DNA from: Lysobacterales bacterium
GTDB taxonomy: Bacteria; Pseudomonadota; Gammaproteobacteria; Xanthomonadales; SZUA-38
Direction of reading: 5' to 3'
DNA: 64,000 bases
Assembly: GCA_028285525.1 (NCBI GenBank)
Contig: JANQOZ010000026.1
Location: 62,001 to 126,000, forward strand
The translations under genes were made by a program, and so were the position numbers. The notes below the pieces were generated by a model. It had not been told where the DNA came from. It ran no database searches and worked only from the letters and a program-made list of their open reading frames with translations. Every line of letters begins with the position of its first letter. Positions within the stretch are counted from its first letter, which is position 1. Positions 53,104 to 63,500 of the stretch are shown piece by piece.

Positions 53104-54489
53104 ATGCTGATATCACTCTTGCGAAAGGCAAAATTTCTGGTGGGGTTGCTAGCGGCCTCTGGCTGCAGTTGCGCCAGTGCAGCCCTCACGGTAGGTGAGG
53201 ATAACCGAGTCACCCTGCCCGGCGGGGAGGAGTGCGTGGTTAATCCTGAGTTCACGCCCAGCGGGGAATGGATGCTCTACATGCAGTTCATCGGTGCGCT
53301 GTCGCCGGTCAGCCAGGAGCCGATGGTCGATATGTTCATCGTAGAGCACGACCCCGCGACGGGTGAGTTCCTGGCCGAGCCGCAGCTGGTCGGCCAGAGC
53401 ACCGCCGGCGCGCGCCCGTATCTGACCGAAGATGAAGACGGCCGGATTGTGATGGCCGGCATCGACATCAGCAACGGCGCGGAAACGATGACGCTTTATT
53501 CGGCTGACCCCGAGGTTGCACCGCTGGACTTTCAGAAACTTGGCCTCGAGCTCGAGGATACTGAGGGCGAGTGCCTGCGGTCGGTGTTCCCCTACACCAC
53601 CGGCACCGAATCTCACCTTTGGTGGCTCCAGGGTGACTCCTGCCGGCCGGGTGATACCCGCTACGTAGAGCTTCGCCATGCCGTGGTGGAAAATGACCAG
53701 GTTACCGCGCAGGGATTGGTGGAAAGGCAGGCGTGGTCCCCACAGTGCAACGGCAACTGTTCCGTTGGATTCCTCCCCATGGATCTTACGTACGCACGCT
53801 GGGTACTCAACGTGTCCAGCCCCATCTTGCTGTTTGGCACCGCCCCCGACCCGCTCAACTTCGGGACGCCAGGCAATCAAACGCGAGACATCACGCTGAA
53901 TGAGTATCGACCCGACTTCGACGCGGTCACGGCGGTCGACGCCGGCGACGCGATCGTCAAGGTGGCACCGTTCGGCTACAGCGAGACGGAGATGGTGGCG
54001 GGTATTGATGATCAGAGCAGTCTGGGCTTCTGGCAGAGAACCTCGCCGACAGGACCTTACGAGCTGCTGCAAACCTTTCCGATCGACTTCAATCAGTCGA
54101 GTTTTGATGAGCCGCTACCCGGTCAGCCCGTTAGCGAGGTAGCATCCCAGGAGGTGTTCAGCCTGCTGCTGGACGGGTCGCTCGTCAACTTTGCCGCCTT
54201 TCAACTGTGCGAGAGCGCCTTGCGCTGCTTTCAATTCGGGCTAGGCGAGATTTGGATCGCCAGTCTTTCAGAGCGATATCCACAGCTTGAGCCCATCAGC
54301 GACAACTCGGTGAACGACAAAACCCGCAACGAACCCGAACCGGTGGTATCGCCGGATCAGCAAACCGCCTGGGTGTACTACTCAGCGTGGCCGGAAAACG
54401 GACTGCCAACAAACTCATGCAATGAGCTGCGCCGGACCAAGCTGTCCGTTGCGCCAATGGCGCTGTTTCGGGACGGATTTGAGCTTTGA
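53104..54489 (+). CDS. Secreted protein of unknown function with C-terminal FRDGFEL
   Basis: A 461-residue protein with a signal peptide (RKAKFLVGLLAASGCSCASAAL). The body reads as beta-propeller-like strands with occasional cysteines (CLRSVF, DSCRPGD, CNGNC, LCESALRC), including pieces such as FTPSGEWMLYMQ and VVSPDQQTAWVYYSAW that recall TolB/PD40 repeats. The C-terminus, LFRDGFEL, is one of four closely related endings in this region. No catalytic motif is recognised. ATG 53104 is used because it begins the signal peptide; no strong ribosome binding site is present. A bidirectional hairpin separates it from the converging protease gene. Confidence 0.65.
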   Translation: MLISLLRKAKFLVGLLAASGCSCASAALTVGEDNRVTLPGGEECVVNPEFTPSGEWMLYMQFIGALSPVSQEPMVDMFIVEHDPATGEFLAEPQLVGQSTAGARPYLTEDEDGRIVMAGIDISNGAETMTLYSADPEVAPLDFQKLGLELEDTEGECLRSVFPYTTGTESHLWWLQGDSCRPGDTRYVELRHAVVENDQVTAQGLVERQAWSPQCNGNCSVGFLPMDLTYARWVLNVSSPILLFGTAPDPLNFGTPGNQTRDITLNEYRPDFDAVTAVDAGDAIVKVAPFGYSETEMVAGIDDQSSLGFWQRTSPTGPYELLQTFPIDFNQSSFDEPLPGQPVSEVASQEVFSLLLDGSLVNFAAFQLCESALRCFQFGLGEIWIASLSERYPQLEPISDNSVNDKTRNEPEPVVSPDQQTAWVYYSAWPENGLPTNSCNELRRTKLSVAPMALFRDGFEL

Positions 54490-54491
54490 GA

Positions 54492-54522
54492 AAAGGACAG
54501 GACCGGAGCGGGCCTGTCCTTT
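54492..54522. terminator. Bidirectional terminator between secreted protein and protease genes
   Basis: Perfect 10-bp arms AAAGGACAGG and CCTGTCCTTT with an 11-base loop that can itself pair CCGG-like bases. It starts three bases after the rightward stop; the leftward protease gene ends at 54540. On the minus strand the arm is followed by TTCTC, on the plus strand by GAG. Confidence 0.75.
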
Positions 54523-54539
54523 GAGATCATACTTTGACC

Positions 54540-56294
54540 TTACGGCCGGCTGAGCGTGAAGGTATAGCTGCCGCTGCCGCTGCCGGAGTAGGAGTAGATC
54601 CGCCAGTAGTAGTAGCCCGACGCGCCATTGTAGCTGATCGACTCGTTCGAGCTGCTCGACTGAGACACGGCTACGCGGCTCCAGCGGCCAGTCCAGCGGT
54701 ACAGCGCCAGATCAAAATCGGCGTTACCGGGACCGGTCAGCGTACCCTGATGCAGACCCGCCGCCGACTGGTAATAGGTGCCGTTCGGATGCACATCCCG
54801 GTCGCCGCGACCCGACAGGAAGCCGGTATAGGTCTCGCCGCCCGGCGGTGTCGTATCCGGATCCAGCCACTGATCAACGCGATCAAAATAGGCCGCTAGC
54901 GCACCGTCAACGGTCGCATTGCGGCTGTCGCAGGCCGCTGAGGGGTTCGGACCACAGCCACCGGAGAGCTGGCCCACCACCTGGCCGGAGGAGTTGAGAA
55001 CCGGGGAACCGCTCGAACCGCCCTCGGTAGCGCCGATCGCGTCCGTCGAGTAAATCCAGTTGCCGCGCGGCCAGGAGCCGCAGGTGCCGATCGATGTGCT
55101 CACGTCGTGTCGGCTGTAGGCTTGTGGGGCGCCTTTAGGATGACTGATGCGAAACAGGTCACGGCCGTTGGAGTTAGCGACGGGACTCGCCGTCCACCCA
55201 AGAAACGTGCTGCCGGAAGGTGCCGCCTGGTTGAGCTCCAGGAGCGTGTAGTCGCTGGTGGATCGGCTGCTGAGAACCGTAGCGCCGCTGGTGCGCGGCA
55301 CCGCGCCGTTCGGGTTGTAGCAGGCCCCGCCGCAGCTCGCGCCGAACCGCCAGAATGCCTCCATGCTGGATGCTTCAGCCGAGGTGCTCAGGCAGTGGTT
55401 CGCGGTCAGAAACAGCGGCACCTGGGTTGAGCTGTCCGTGTCGTTCAGCAGACCGCCGCTGCAGATAAAGGTGCTGCCGCCGCTGACAAACTGGATATGC
55501 GCAACGCCGTCTTTGGTGTTTTCCATCTGCGACCAGTCGCTGTTGTTGTAGCAACCGCCATTTTCCACGCAAGACTCGTTGAAGCTGCAAAAGGCCTTTT
55601 CGCCAGTGGGGTTCAGCGCGCCGGCAACCTGAAAGCGAGGGCCGATGTGAGCAACCTGGGCGATCTGAAAGTTTGCCAAGACGCCCTTGACGTCTGCCGG
55701 CAGCCAGAGCTGCAGAAACGCCTCCTCACCGGTGATGGTCTCGGTCCAGAACTCGCCGTTCTTGTTCGCTCCGTCGAGCACGTAGGGGCCAAAGACTTCG
55801 CCAGCGAGGTTATAGAGCGAAAGGCTCGCGCCCTCGGGCAACGAGAAATCGGTGAGATGAAGCTTCAAGGCCGTTGCGCCGGGCGACATCACCCCACCCT
55901 GCCAGGCGATGGTGCCATTCTCCGGCTTCAGCAGCTGACCAAAATCCGCGGTGCCTTTGCGCTGAAAATCCAGCAGATCGACCCGCACGCCAAGCGGCCG
56001 GACTTTGCCGGATTCCAGTGCCCGAGGCGCCGCCCTCAACTCATCGTCACAGCCGACCACACACTCGGCTTCGCCGATGTCGACGCGGTCAGCGTGGGTG
56101 AGGCTGATTTGGCCAAGTTTTTCGGTTGCCAGCGTTTGGTGGCGTTGAAGCAGCTGACTTAGGTGCGCCGCTTTGGCGTCTATGGCGGCTTGGGAGACCG
56201 GGGTGGTCAGCGAGGGTTCGGTGAAGGTTTCAGGGTATTGCGCAAACGCTGCGCTGCTGGCGACAAGCGCCGCCGTCAATAAAGCTGGTTTCAT
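54540..56294 (-). CDS. Secreted trypsin-like serine protease with C-terminal PPC domain
   Basis: A 584-residue exported protease. Signal peptide (KPALLTAALVASSAAFAQ), a propeptide-like region (about 20-235), then a chymotrypsin-fold domain resembling bacterial lysyl endopeptidase: His in LTANHCL, Asp in SDYTLLEL, Ser in GATEGGSSGSPVLN. Cysteines probably form disulphides (CSFNESC, CSGGLL, CGGACYN). A C-terminal PPC domain (about 490-584; DFDLALYRWTGRWSRVAVS) likely aids secretion or substrate binding. ATG 56294 has GGGAG 9 bases upstream. The 5' leader holds a strong hairpin. Unlike its neighbours it lacks the DGFE-type ending. Confidence 0.88.
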   Translation of the reverse strand: MKPALLTAALVASSAAFAQYPETFTEPSLTTPVSQAAIDAKAAHLSQLLQRHQTLATEKLGQISLTHADRVDIGEAECVVGCDDELRAAPRALESGKVRPLGVRVDLLDFQRKGTADFGQLLKPENGTIAWQGGVMSPGATALKLHLTDFSLPEGASLSLYNLAGEVFGPYVLDGANKNGEFWTETITGEEAFLQLWLPADVKGVLANFQIAQVAHIGPRFQVAGALNPTGEKAFCSFNESCVENGGCYNNSDWSQMENTKDGVAHIQFVSGGSTFICSGGLLNDTDSSTQVPLFLTANHCLSTSAEASSMEAFWRFGASCGGACYNPNGAVPRTSGATVLSSRSTSDYTLLELNQAAPSGSTFLGWTASPVANSNGRDLFRISHPKGAPQAYSRHDVSTSIGTCGSWPRGNWIYSTDAIGATEGGSSGSPVLNSSGQVVGQLSGGCGPNPSAACDSRNATVDGALAAYFDRVDQWLDPDTTPPGGETYTGFLSGRGDRDVHPNGTYYQSAAGLHQGTLTGPGNADFDLALYRWTGRWSRVAVSQSSSSNESISYNGASGYYYWRIYSYSGSGSGSYTFTLSRP

Positions 56295-56316
56295 AAAGAC
56301 TCCCGTCAGGCGTTGG

Positions 56317-56343
56317 GGGCCTAACCCGCAACGGGCTAGACCC
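56317..56343 (-). promoter_or_regulatory. Hairpin in the 5' leader of the protease gene
   Basis: On the minus strand GGGTCTAGCCC and GGGTTAGGCCC pair over 11 positions (two G-T pairs) around GTTGC. It ends 22 bases before the ATG. It may affect mRNA stability or translation, or form part of a larger structured leader; no known class is recognised. Confidence 0.4.
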
Positions 56344-56542
56344 GGGATTACTCGTCCCTGAGTCTGAAGTCCTGGGCTTTTGGTCAAGAAACAATGACAT
56401 CTTTGACCGTACAGCGACCTCAACTATACGGCTTTTTTCCCCTCAAAAAGCAAAATTCGTCACAGAAATCGTGAAGATTTTGTGATTTACGGGAAATTAT
56501 CCTTCGAAAGCGCGCAGCTGGTTGGGTTCGGGTAGAGGCGTC

Positions 56543-57277
56543 TTATACCTGTCGATTTTTCTCGATCAACGCCAGGATCTCGCGTACCGCCACCAGTGCG
56601 GTGTCGTATTCCTCGCCAGCATGAAGCCAGAACCCGTAGCGAGCCTGAAGCAAGGAACGGAACTTGCGGTCGGTCAGCAGTCGCCGGGTTTCTGCTTCAC
56701 TCTCATTGATCGGGCTCGGCACTGTTCCTTCGTACCGGAGCCCCTCAAGCGCCGCACCGAGGTCATAGCCCTGGGATGTCAGGTGAGGCAGCAGCTTGTC
56801 GAAAACCATTTCGCGCGAAAACACTTCGTCATCCAGCACCTCGGCGTAAACACCGGGCCATAGGGCAAGCTTTTCACGAAGCGTTCGGTCGGAGATCAGC
56901 TCCAGTCCGCCGGCCTGGACGAGCGCGTCGCGGACGCCACCCCCAAGCTCCGTTGTCGGGGGCCAAAGGGTGCGCATCAATGCCGCATCCAGAGTGATAT
57001 CGGTAGCGCTCCAGATGCCCTGGTCCGTGGCCTGATAGATGGCCTTCATCGCATGAGACATCTCGCCATGCTTCTTAAGCGCGAACACAAGCCGATCCTG
57101 GTAGTCGGTGAACTCCCTTTCCAGTCCGGCCAAAATCTGCTGTTCTTCTTCACGGTTCTGCCGCTCGTCCCACCAGGCTTCAATGCCAAAAGCCAGCAGG
57201 ATGGAGGCGACAATGACCACAATTTCGACCAGCCAGCTCCCAAGCTTGCGCATCCCGTCAGCGGACGTATCTCCCAT
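56543..57277 (-). CDS. Small inner-membrane protein with a long soluble tail (DUF6090-like)
   Basis: A 244-residue protein from ATG 57277, which follows GGAGGGA. One membrane helix near the N-terminus (WLVEIVVIVASILLAFGIEA, about 14-33) is followed by WWDERQNREEEQQ and a helical tail. The pattern of a lone helix with the E-x-W-W-x-E-R-x-x-R stretch is that of small membrane proteins of unknown function often listed as DUF6090 or similar. The name is tentative. No partner is evident; it is transcribed between the protease and the 57.5-kb secreted gene, divergent from the latter. The reading frame extends to 57463 but that leader lacks membrane or signal character. Confidence 0.6.
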   Translation of the reverse strand: MGDTSADGMRKLGSWLVEIVVIVASILLAFGIEAWWDERQNREEEQQILAGLEREFTDYQDRLVFALKKHGEMSHAMKAIYQATDQGIWSATDITLDAALMRTLWPPTTELGGGVRDALVQAGGLELISDRTLREKLALWPGVYAEVLDDEVFSREMVFDKLLPHLTSQGYDLGAALEGLRYEGTVPSPINESEAETRRLLTDRKFRSLLQARYGFWLHAGEEYDTALVAVREILALIEKNRQV

Positions 57278-57554
57278 GCAAATGATCCCTCCTTCCGTGG
57301 CGCAGAAGTCTAGCAGACGCCAAACGACGCACTGAGAGTGCAGCACCGCAGGGGAAGGTACGAGTAACTGTGTGTTGTCCCAGTTGAACCCGTGAGATTT
57401 CTCGACGAATTCGACATCGCATTTCGAAACCCCATCCACAACTATCCAATCAGAAGAGAACAATCCTCACTTCAGTGGTGCGCTACAGGTCTCCGCATAA
57501 GGTTGGCCGGAATTGGGCGCGGATTCCGATTAGGCCGTAGAAAAGGAGATTTCT

Positions 57555-58736
57555 ATGGCGCAGATCGACAGGCAGCGAGCGGCAATGGCGCTCGTGATGA
57601 TAATGATGACCAGCGTTGCGGACGCGCAGACGGGGCCCTTCGAAATTGTCCCGTCGCAAACCAGTCAGGTTCTGGAGGCAAAGCCCGAGGACACCAATGA
57701 CCGGCGACAGGAACGTGGACCGGACGAGGGAACCTGGGCGGCGTCGCTGAACGCGTTGTCCGGGCCCAGTACCGCAGGTCTGCAGAGCCCCTACGCGATT
57801 GTGACCCATCAGTCTCATATCGGGCCATCGCGAATCTGTGGTCAGGGCACCGGTGCGTCGGCGTTCGCATACGCGCAGTTCTCGCAGCGGACCACCGGGC
57901 AATCGATTGCCTCTACCAGCCTCTCCGTCACCTTCGACGTGGCCGAGCCGACGCGGGTGTCGGCGCTGATTCGCTCCCGCAGTATCAGCGACGCCATCGG
58001 CTCATCGCCAGGTTCCGGGTCGCTGACCGGGCCGTCGGGAGCGTTACTCCAAATTACCGGCGTGGAAGACTTTCAGATCGGCGAGTTCACCCTCGAGCCC
58101 GGACGCTACACCTTTGGTTCTGGCGTAAACGGAGGCGCTACCTGCGTCGCCAACAGTTGCGACGTCCGCAATTCCGGGAACTGGCAGGCCTCGCTCCGCG
58201 CACTGCCGCCGGACGGCACACCCGGTTCAAGCGAAGCTGTGCCTCGCTTGCCCGACGACATCAGCGACAGCAACAACGAGGGTGACCCCTTCGTTAACGA
58301 ACTCGGGGGCCTGCGCCTGGAATCGCAAACTCAGACCTGGGAATTCCTGAACCTGGCCAGCGACAGCTGGATCTCATTGCTGCATCCCGGGCAAAGCCGA
58401 TTGTCCGCCATAGGAGATGCGTTGATCACCGCCGTCACGCTGCCTCAGAGTGGATTCACCGGCACGGCAAGTGTGGCGGTAGGAGATGTTGTGATCCGGG
58501 CCAATCCTGGGGAGACAATCACGTTCGCCGACTTCACTGCCGAGCTGGGCGCCAATGCTCTGTCGGACAACGGGGCGATCGGGGTGGCGGCTTTCGACCT
58601 CACGCTGTCTCCAGACCGAAGCTGCGGAGACGCTGCGGAACTGGCGCTGCAGCTGTCTTTCAGTCGGGGAACCAGCGACGCGTCCGCGGTGCTGACCTAT
58701 GGAAACCTGTGGTTTTTCCGCGATGGATTCGAGTGA
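57555..58736 (+). CDS. Secreted beta-rich protein with C-terminal FRDGFE
   Basis: A 393-residue protein. Signal peptide (RAAMALVMIMMTSVADAQ), then a beta-sandwich-like body including SLSVTFDVAEPTRVSALIRS, ITGVEDFQIGEFTLEPGRYT and TWEFLNLASDSWISLLHPG. The second half reads like a choice-of-anchor/PEP-type domain without the membrane tail. The C-terminus is LWFFRDGFE. No enzyme motif is found. A strong ribosome binding site AAGGAGA lies 6 bases before the ATG. It converges on the TolB-like gene that shares the same tail, with 47 bp between stops. Confidence 0.68.
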   Translation: MAQIDRQRAAMALVMIMMTSVADAQTGPFEIVPSQTSQVLEAKPEDTNDRRQERGPDEGTWAASLNALSGPSTAGLQSPYAIVTHQSHIGPSRICGQGTGASAFAYAQFSQRTTGQSIASTSLSVTFDVAEPTRVSALIRSRSISDAIGSSPGSGSLTGPSGALLQITGVEDFQIGEFTLEPGRYTFGSGVNGGATCVANSCDVRNSGNWQASLRALPPDGTPGSSEAVPRLPDDISDSNNEGDPFVNELGGLRLESQTQTWEFLNLASDSWISLLHPGQSRLSAIGDALITAVTLPQSGFTGTASVAVGDVVIRANPGETITFADFTAELGANALSDNGAIGVAAFDLTLSPDRSCGDAAELALQLSFSRGTSDASAVLTYGNLWFFRDGFE

Positions 58737-58783
58737 CGGACCTTCAGGCTGCTCTGACCCGCGTCGCGGAGCACTGATTCTCG

Positions 58784-60403
58784 TTACTCAAAGCCATCGG
58801 CAAACAGATCGTCACAGCGAATGTCGGCGCTAAAGAGCTCTTTCACACCCTGCGTGTTTTGATCTGCCAGGTACACGACACGCATACCGTCCAGCGTCTG
58901 CTGAAAATCGTCGTTAAAGCTTGCGCCAATGGCAGCACCGTCGGGTAGTGGCGAGTTAATCCGCCGCACCGGACCAGGCACATTCAGGCTTACGGCGAAC
59001 AGTTCCCGCTGGCCGTCGATCAGGAAGTCGCCAGAGAAAACCAGCTGCTGATTGTCGGGAGTGATTTCAAAAGTTCGAATATCTCCGCCCGGAACGCCTT
59101 GGCCGGTGATCGGTCGATCGTTACTGCCGTCAATTGACACGGCACGGACAACCCGAAAACCCGGGCCTACGGCGCCGGTGGATACGGCTGCATAGGCGAT
59201 CTGTTGGCTGTCCGGCGAGACGACAAATTCATCGGTTGTGCCGATAGCGGCCGGGTCCCCGCTAAGCTGCAGCAGGGTTCCGCCGGCAATCGGGACGGTG
59301 AAAATACGCTGGGAACCGTCGAGGAATGCTTCATAAATAACCCGGTCGCCGCTGAGCACAAACTCCCTCACGCTGTCCGGCGAGTTTGACTCTGTCAGAT
59401 TGATCGGCATACCGCCGGCGAGGGGAACGCTATAGAGGTTCTGCGTGATCGGCTCCAGGTAGACAACTCGACTTGAGTCGGCGCTGATCACAGGGTCCTG
59501 GACCGAGTTGGTGACTTCGGGACCGCTGATTTTGACCGCAGCACCGCCGGCTGTCGGTACCGCAAAGAGTTCAAGCAAGTTGCTTTCCTGATCGGCGCGG
59601 TAAACCACCGTTGCACCGTCGGGAGAGATTTGGAAGTCGGAAGATGCGCTGCCTCGATTATCTGGATTGGCGTTGAGCTGAACTCGATTGCCTGTCGTCA
59701 GGTCCGCGCTGAAAAGGTTATTCCGAAACGCACTATTCCTCGCCCGAAAAACCGCAAAGCGACTGTCGCTGGAGACTCGAAAACGCCGGTCTACATCTGC
59801 CCCGCTGTCCGTCGGGTCACTCAGCTTGATCACGTTCCCGCCGTTCACGTCGACACGATACAACTCGATCTTCTGATCAATCTCCTGATCAGCGGCGTAA
59901 ACAACCGTTGTCCCATCAGGGCTGATGGCAAAAGCTCTGACATCACCTTCTGCAACCATGGACGGGTTGAGCTTGGTGAGGGGACCGCCTCCCGTGGCGG
60001 TGCCCACGCTAAAGATTTCGTCCTGATCCAGCGTTTCAAAATCTCCGACAATCACCGCTCGACTCGTGGGGACAGCAAGCTGCGGAAAACCATTGAGGAA
60101 TCGGCCTGGGATACGGTCGATGTCAAATAAAGTGGGCGGCGCATTGCCGTCCTGCGGCACCGTCAGCGCATCAAACTCCTCGTCGAGCACTACATCGCTG
60201 AGAAACAGCACACGCTCCGTACCGTCAAGCGCAACCTGAAAGCCGGGAACTTCCTGGTCCGGTCCTAACGGCGCGTTGAGCCGAACGTTTTGGCACTGCA
60301 GCGGCACCGCCGTCTCGCCAGCCAGCGTCGCCAACGAGGGAACAAGAACAGCGGATAGAACGAGTAAAAGTCGAGGCCGAATCGAAGTCACAAAGATCAC
60401 CAT
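58784..60403 (-). CDS. Secreted TolB/PD40-type beta-propeller protein with C-terminal FADGFE
   Basis: A 539-residue protein. Signal peptide (RLLLVLSAVLVPSLATLAGE), then repeated PD40 blades of the kind ISPDGTTVVYAADQE, VSSDSRFAVFRARN, ISPDGATVVYRADQE, VSPDSQQIAYAAVS and ITPDNQQLVFSGDF. Propellers of this type bind partners or ligands in the periplasm or outside; an enzymatic role is not indicated. It ends in DDLFADGFE. The gene sits 158 bp downstream of the larger beta-helix gene on the same strand, with a 14-bp-stem hairpin between them, so it probably has its own promoter. Start ATG 60403. Confidence 0.78.
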   Translation of the reverse strand: MVIFVTSIRPRLLLVLSAVLVPSLATLAGETAVPLQCQNVRLNAPLGPDQEVPGFQVALDGTERVLFLSDVVLDEEFDALTVPQDGNAPPTLFDIDRIPGRFLNGFPQLAVPTSRAVIVGDFETLDQDEIFSVGTATGGGPLTKLNPSMVAEGDVRAFAISPDGTTVVYAADQEIDQKIELYRVDVNGGNVIKLSDPTDSGADVDRRFRVSSDSRFAVFRARNSAFRNNLFSADLTTGNRVQLNANPDNRGSASSDFQISPDGATVVYRADQESNLLELFAVPTAGGAAVKISGPEVTNSVQDPVISADSSRVVYLEPITQNLYSVPLAGGMPINLTESNSPDSVREFVLSGDRVIYEAFLDGSQRIFTVPIAGGTLLQLSGDPAAIGTTDEFVVSPDSQQIAYAAVSTGAVGPGFRVVRAVSIDGSNDRPITGQGVPGGDIRTFEITPDNQQLVFSGDFLIDGQRELFAVSLNVPGPVRRINSPLPDGAAIGASFNDDFQQTLDGMRVVYLADQNTQGVKELFSADIRCDDLFADGFE

Positions 60404-60515
60404 TTTTGTCTCTCTTTTCTGTAGCGCAGTCCGGCACAGAAAGGGATCAAGGAAATGGCGAGAAGAATTAGCTTAGGGTTTGCGCCTTACCAGTTGATTA
60501 TGAGGCGCCCGAATT

Positions 60516-60548
60516 GTCGGCGAAGCAGCAACTCGCTGCTTCGCCGAC
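60516..60548 (-). terminator. Strong hairpin after the beta-helix gene
   Basis: Perfect 14-bp arms GTCGGCGAAGCAGC and GCTGCTTCGCCGAC with a 5-base loop. It begins 13 bases beyond the leftward stop at 60562. The following bases are AATTC rather than a T tract, so either factor-assisted termination or transcript protection is possible. Confidence 0.6.
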
Positions 60549-60561
60549 TGACAAGAAACTA

Positions 60562-63500
60562 CTACTCGAACCCGTTGGCGAACACGCCGTCCACGTTTTC
60601 GATCAGCCGTGGCAGCGTGTAATCAAACAGGATGCCGCCCAGCAGTTCGTCTCCGATATAGCCTTCAACGGCAAGGTCGACCCGATCGCCGCCAAGGTTG
60701 CTGACGCTGGGATACAGCGTGAGCGTGACGATTTCGATCTGCCCTGCATCGAGCGTGACGCTGCGGTCGCTGAGTTCGTAGGTCCAGTTGCTAGGGATGT
60801 TCAGCGGCTTGACCACCAAATCTACGGTTTCGGTGGTGCTGCGATCGTGGCCCAGACGGAAGTCGTAAGCCACCGGATCGAGCTCTGGCTCAGGCATCAG
60901 CCCTTTCCCGGCAAACTTGTTGGTGGTCGCGCCGAAGCGGCTCACCAGACGATTGCCTTCTGCCAGAACTTCGTCTCGGGTCTGGCGGATGACGCCATAA
61001 AAGCTCACCGTTCGAAAGTTGGTCTCTTCCAAAACGCTGATGGCGTCGGCCAGCCGCTGGTCAATATCCGCCTGGGGCCAGCCGGAATCCAGCAGGTAGT
61101 CCACGTCACTTTGCTCGAAGCCAACCGCTTTCAGGCTGGCCAGATATGCCTCCTGCTCGTCGGGCGTTGTCAGCTCGTCCGGAATTCCGGCGGCCTGCAC
61201 TTCGAGGAGATAGTTATCGATCGCGGCGGCCAGCTCGAGCAGCTTTTGCCCTTCCAGCAGCGATAGCTGTCGGAAATAGAAGTATTGGGTGTCCACCCAC
61301 TGCTGGTCATCAGCCTGAGCGGCCCAGGAGAGCTTCTGGCGGGTCTCGCCGTTGGCCGTGATCAAGCCACTGATTTCTGCGCCAATCGCGGACAGCTCGG
61401 TCATCGCAGCAGCCAGGCCAGACGTAATTTCTCCACCGGCACTGAAGGTCGGCGGCGTCACCGTCGGCGGAAGCGACCGGGTGGTGTAGAGCGTCGAGGT
61501 GGCCAGGCCTTTGTTGAAGGTGAGGTTGGTATCCAGGCAGCGCTTGACCTTGCGAGACTCTCGGTCGACGTTGCGGAAGTGCTTGCGCACGCCACCGAGT
61601 CCAAGCTTGGTCGGAATCAGGCTGGTCGGTTTGAAGTCATTGCAGGACCGTGGGTTTTTGTTTTTCTGCAGTCTGAAGGAGCTGCCGCCTTTGTTGGTTC
61701 CGCTGCTGAAGGACACCAGTGCTTCCACGCATTGATGACCGGTCATGGTTGGCAGGAAGAAACCCAGCGCGTCCCACGTCTCGCCGGGATCCAGGCTGCG
61801 ATTGACGGTGTCCACCGGCGTGAAAGGCACGCCGATATGAAGGCCGCTGACGCCATACTGAACTTCCACGTCGATGGGCGTCGACCGCGTGTTGCGCATA
61901 GGCACCGTGAAGTCCACCGGGAATCCGGTCACGAAGGGCGGTCTCTCCAGGACCAGATCCACCCGGGCATAGGGCGTGCCGTTCGGATCCACCAGTCCGC
62001 CGGTGTCGCCGGGTCCCTGCCAGAAGCTCAAGCCCCCAGACCCCGCAACCTGATCATCGTCCGTGAGATTGGTTGCGCTGATCGAGGCAAAACCGGTTTC
62101 CACGGAGGTCATAAACGCGGTGGTCTGACCGTTCGCATCGGTAAGCGCGAGCGGCTGCTGAATCGTCCCCAGGGTGGACTGTACCTCCACCATCTTCCCA
62201 GCCAGTGGATTGCCCGCGAGATCCCGCAAGGTCACGGTAATTTCAGCCTCGCTGACGCCGTCAGCGATCACAAACCGAGGCTCTGCACTGATCTGGGATC
62301 GGTTGGTAACGTCGCCGTTGAGCGAGGCCAGCCAGGGACGGTAAAGCACACCCGCGGTCACGCTATCGCCGAGGCCAGCGTTGGTGTCGCCAGCGCCACA
62401 GGCGCTGTCTCCATCGTCTGAATCGGCGGGTCCGCCGGCATCACCCCAGAAGTTGCCGACCGCGTCGATGCAGGAGTTTCGGGGAAAGTTGTTCCTGATA
62501 GCGCCGAACAGGTTATTGACAATCGCGTTGCCTCGCAGAGACGCATTGCTTTCGCAGCAGCTGAAAATTCCCAGGCCAAGGTTGTTGGACAGACTCGAAT
62601 CGCGCAGGTAAAGGTCTCCGCCAAACTGGAAAAATCCGCTGGACTGGCTGAACTCGATCGTGCTGTTCGATATGGTCAGCGTCCCTTCGTCGTTTTGGCG
62701 AATCATCCCGGTGGTGTCTGGAGAGCCGTCGGTCTCGCCGCCCCAGCTGATATTCACATACTCCAGGACACTGTCGGTATTGCCGGCGAACAGGAGCTGC
62801 CCCCAGTAGTCGCTGGAATCATCGATCCGGGTAATCGTGATGGGCTTGGCTTCCGTGCCTCGCGCCAGCAGCGTCGCGTCGGTGTTGGAGCCGATGACAA
62901 TAGTCTTTTCCGGCCGAACCAGCAGCGTCACGCCGGGATCCAGCGTCCAGCGGACCGCATCGGGCGTCAGCCCGGTAGTGCGGACGTAGATACCCTCGGT
63001 CAGTTCGTACGGAATGCCGTGATCCTGCCAGGTGGCGTGCTGAAAAATGCCGCTGTTGATGCCGCTGCCCACCTCTATGCGCTGTACCCCGTTGTTGCTG
63101 AACGAATTGCTGCCGCCAAGCCCGCCCAGGGCACCGGCGTCAGCCAGGATCGGGGCGTTGGCAGATTCGTTGATGGTGATGTTGGTGACGCTCGGGGGCG
63201 TGACGTCGTTCTCATTGTGCTGCAGATAAAAGCCGTAGGACCCGCTTCGATTGATTGTCACGTGATCGACCATCGGCATCGCAAACGGGCTGCCGAAGTT
63301 GTCCTCAAATTCCAGCGCGGCCGTTTCTTCGCTGGCGTCATTGCCGCCGCCGTCGTTGAGGATCACATGACGCATGATGGAATTGGGCAGCAGGTCGATA
63401 GCCAGCAGGATCTGATCCCAATTGATGTTCGGATCCAGGGCGTTGAACACGATGGGCTGGCTCGCGGTTCCCTCAGCAATCAGTCCGCTGCCGGTCGCCA

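Noticed and set aside
55497-56162. 221-codon plus-strand open frame
   Set aside because: Antisense to the propeptide of the trypsin-like protease; no start signal and no family resemblance.
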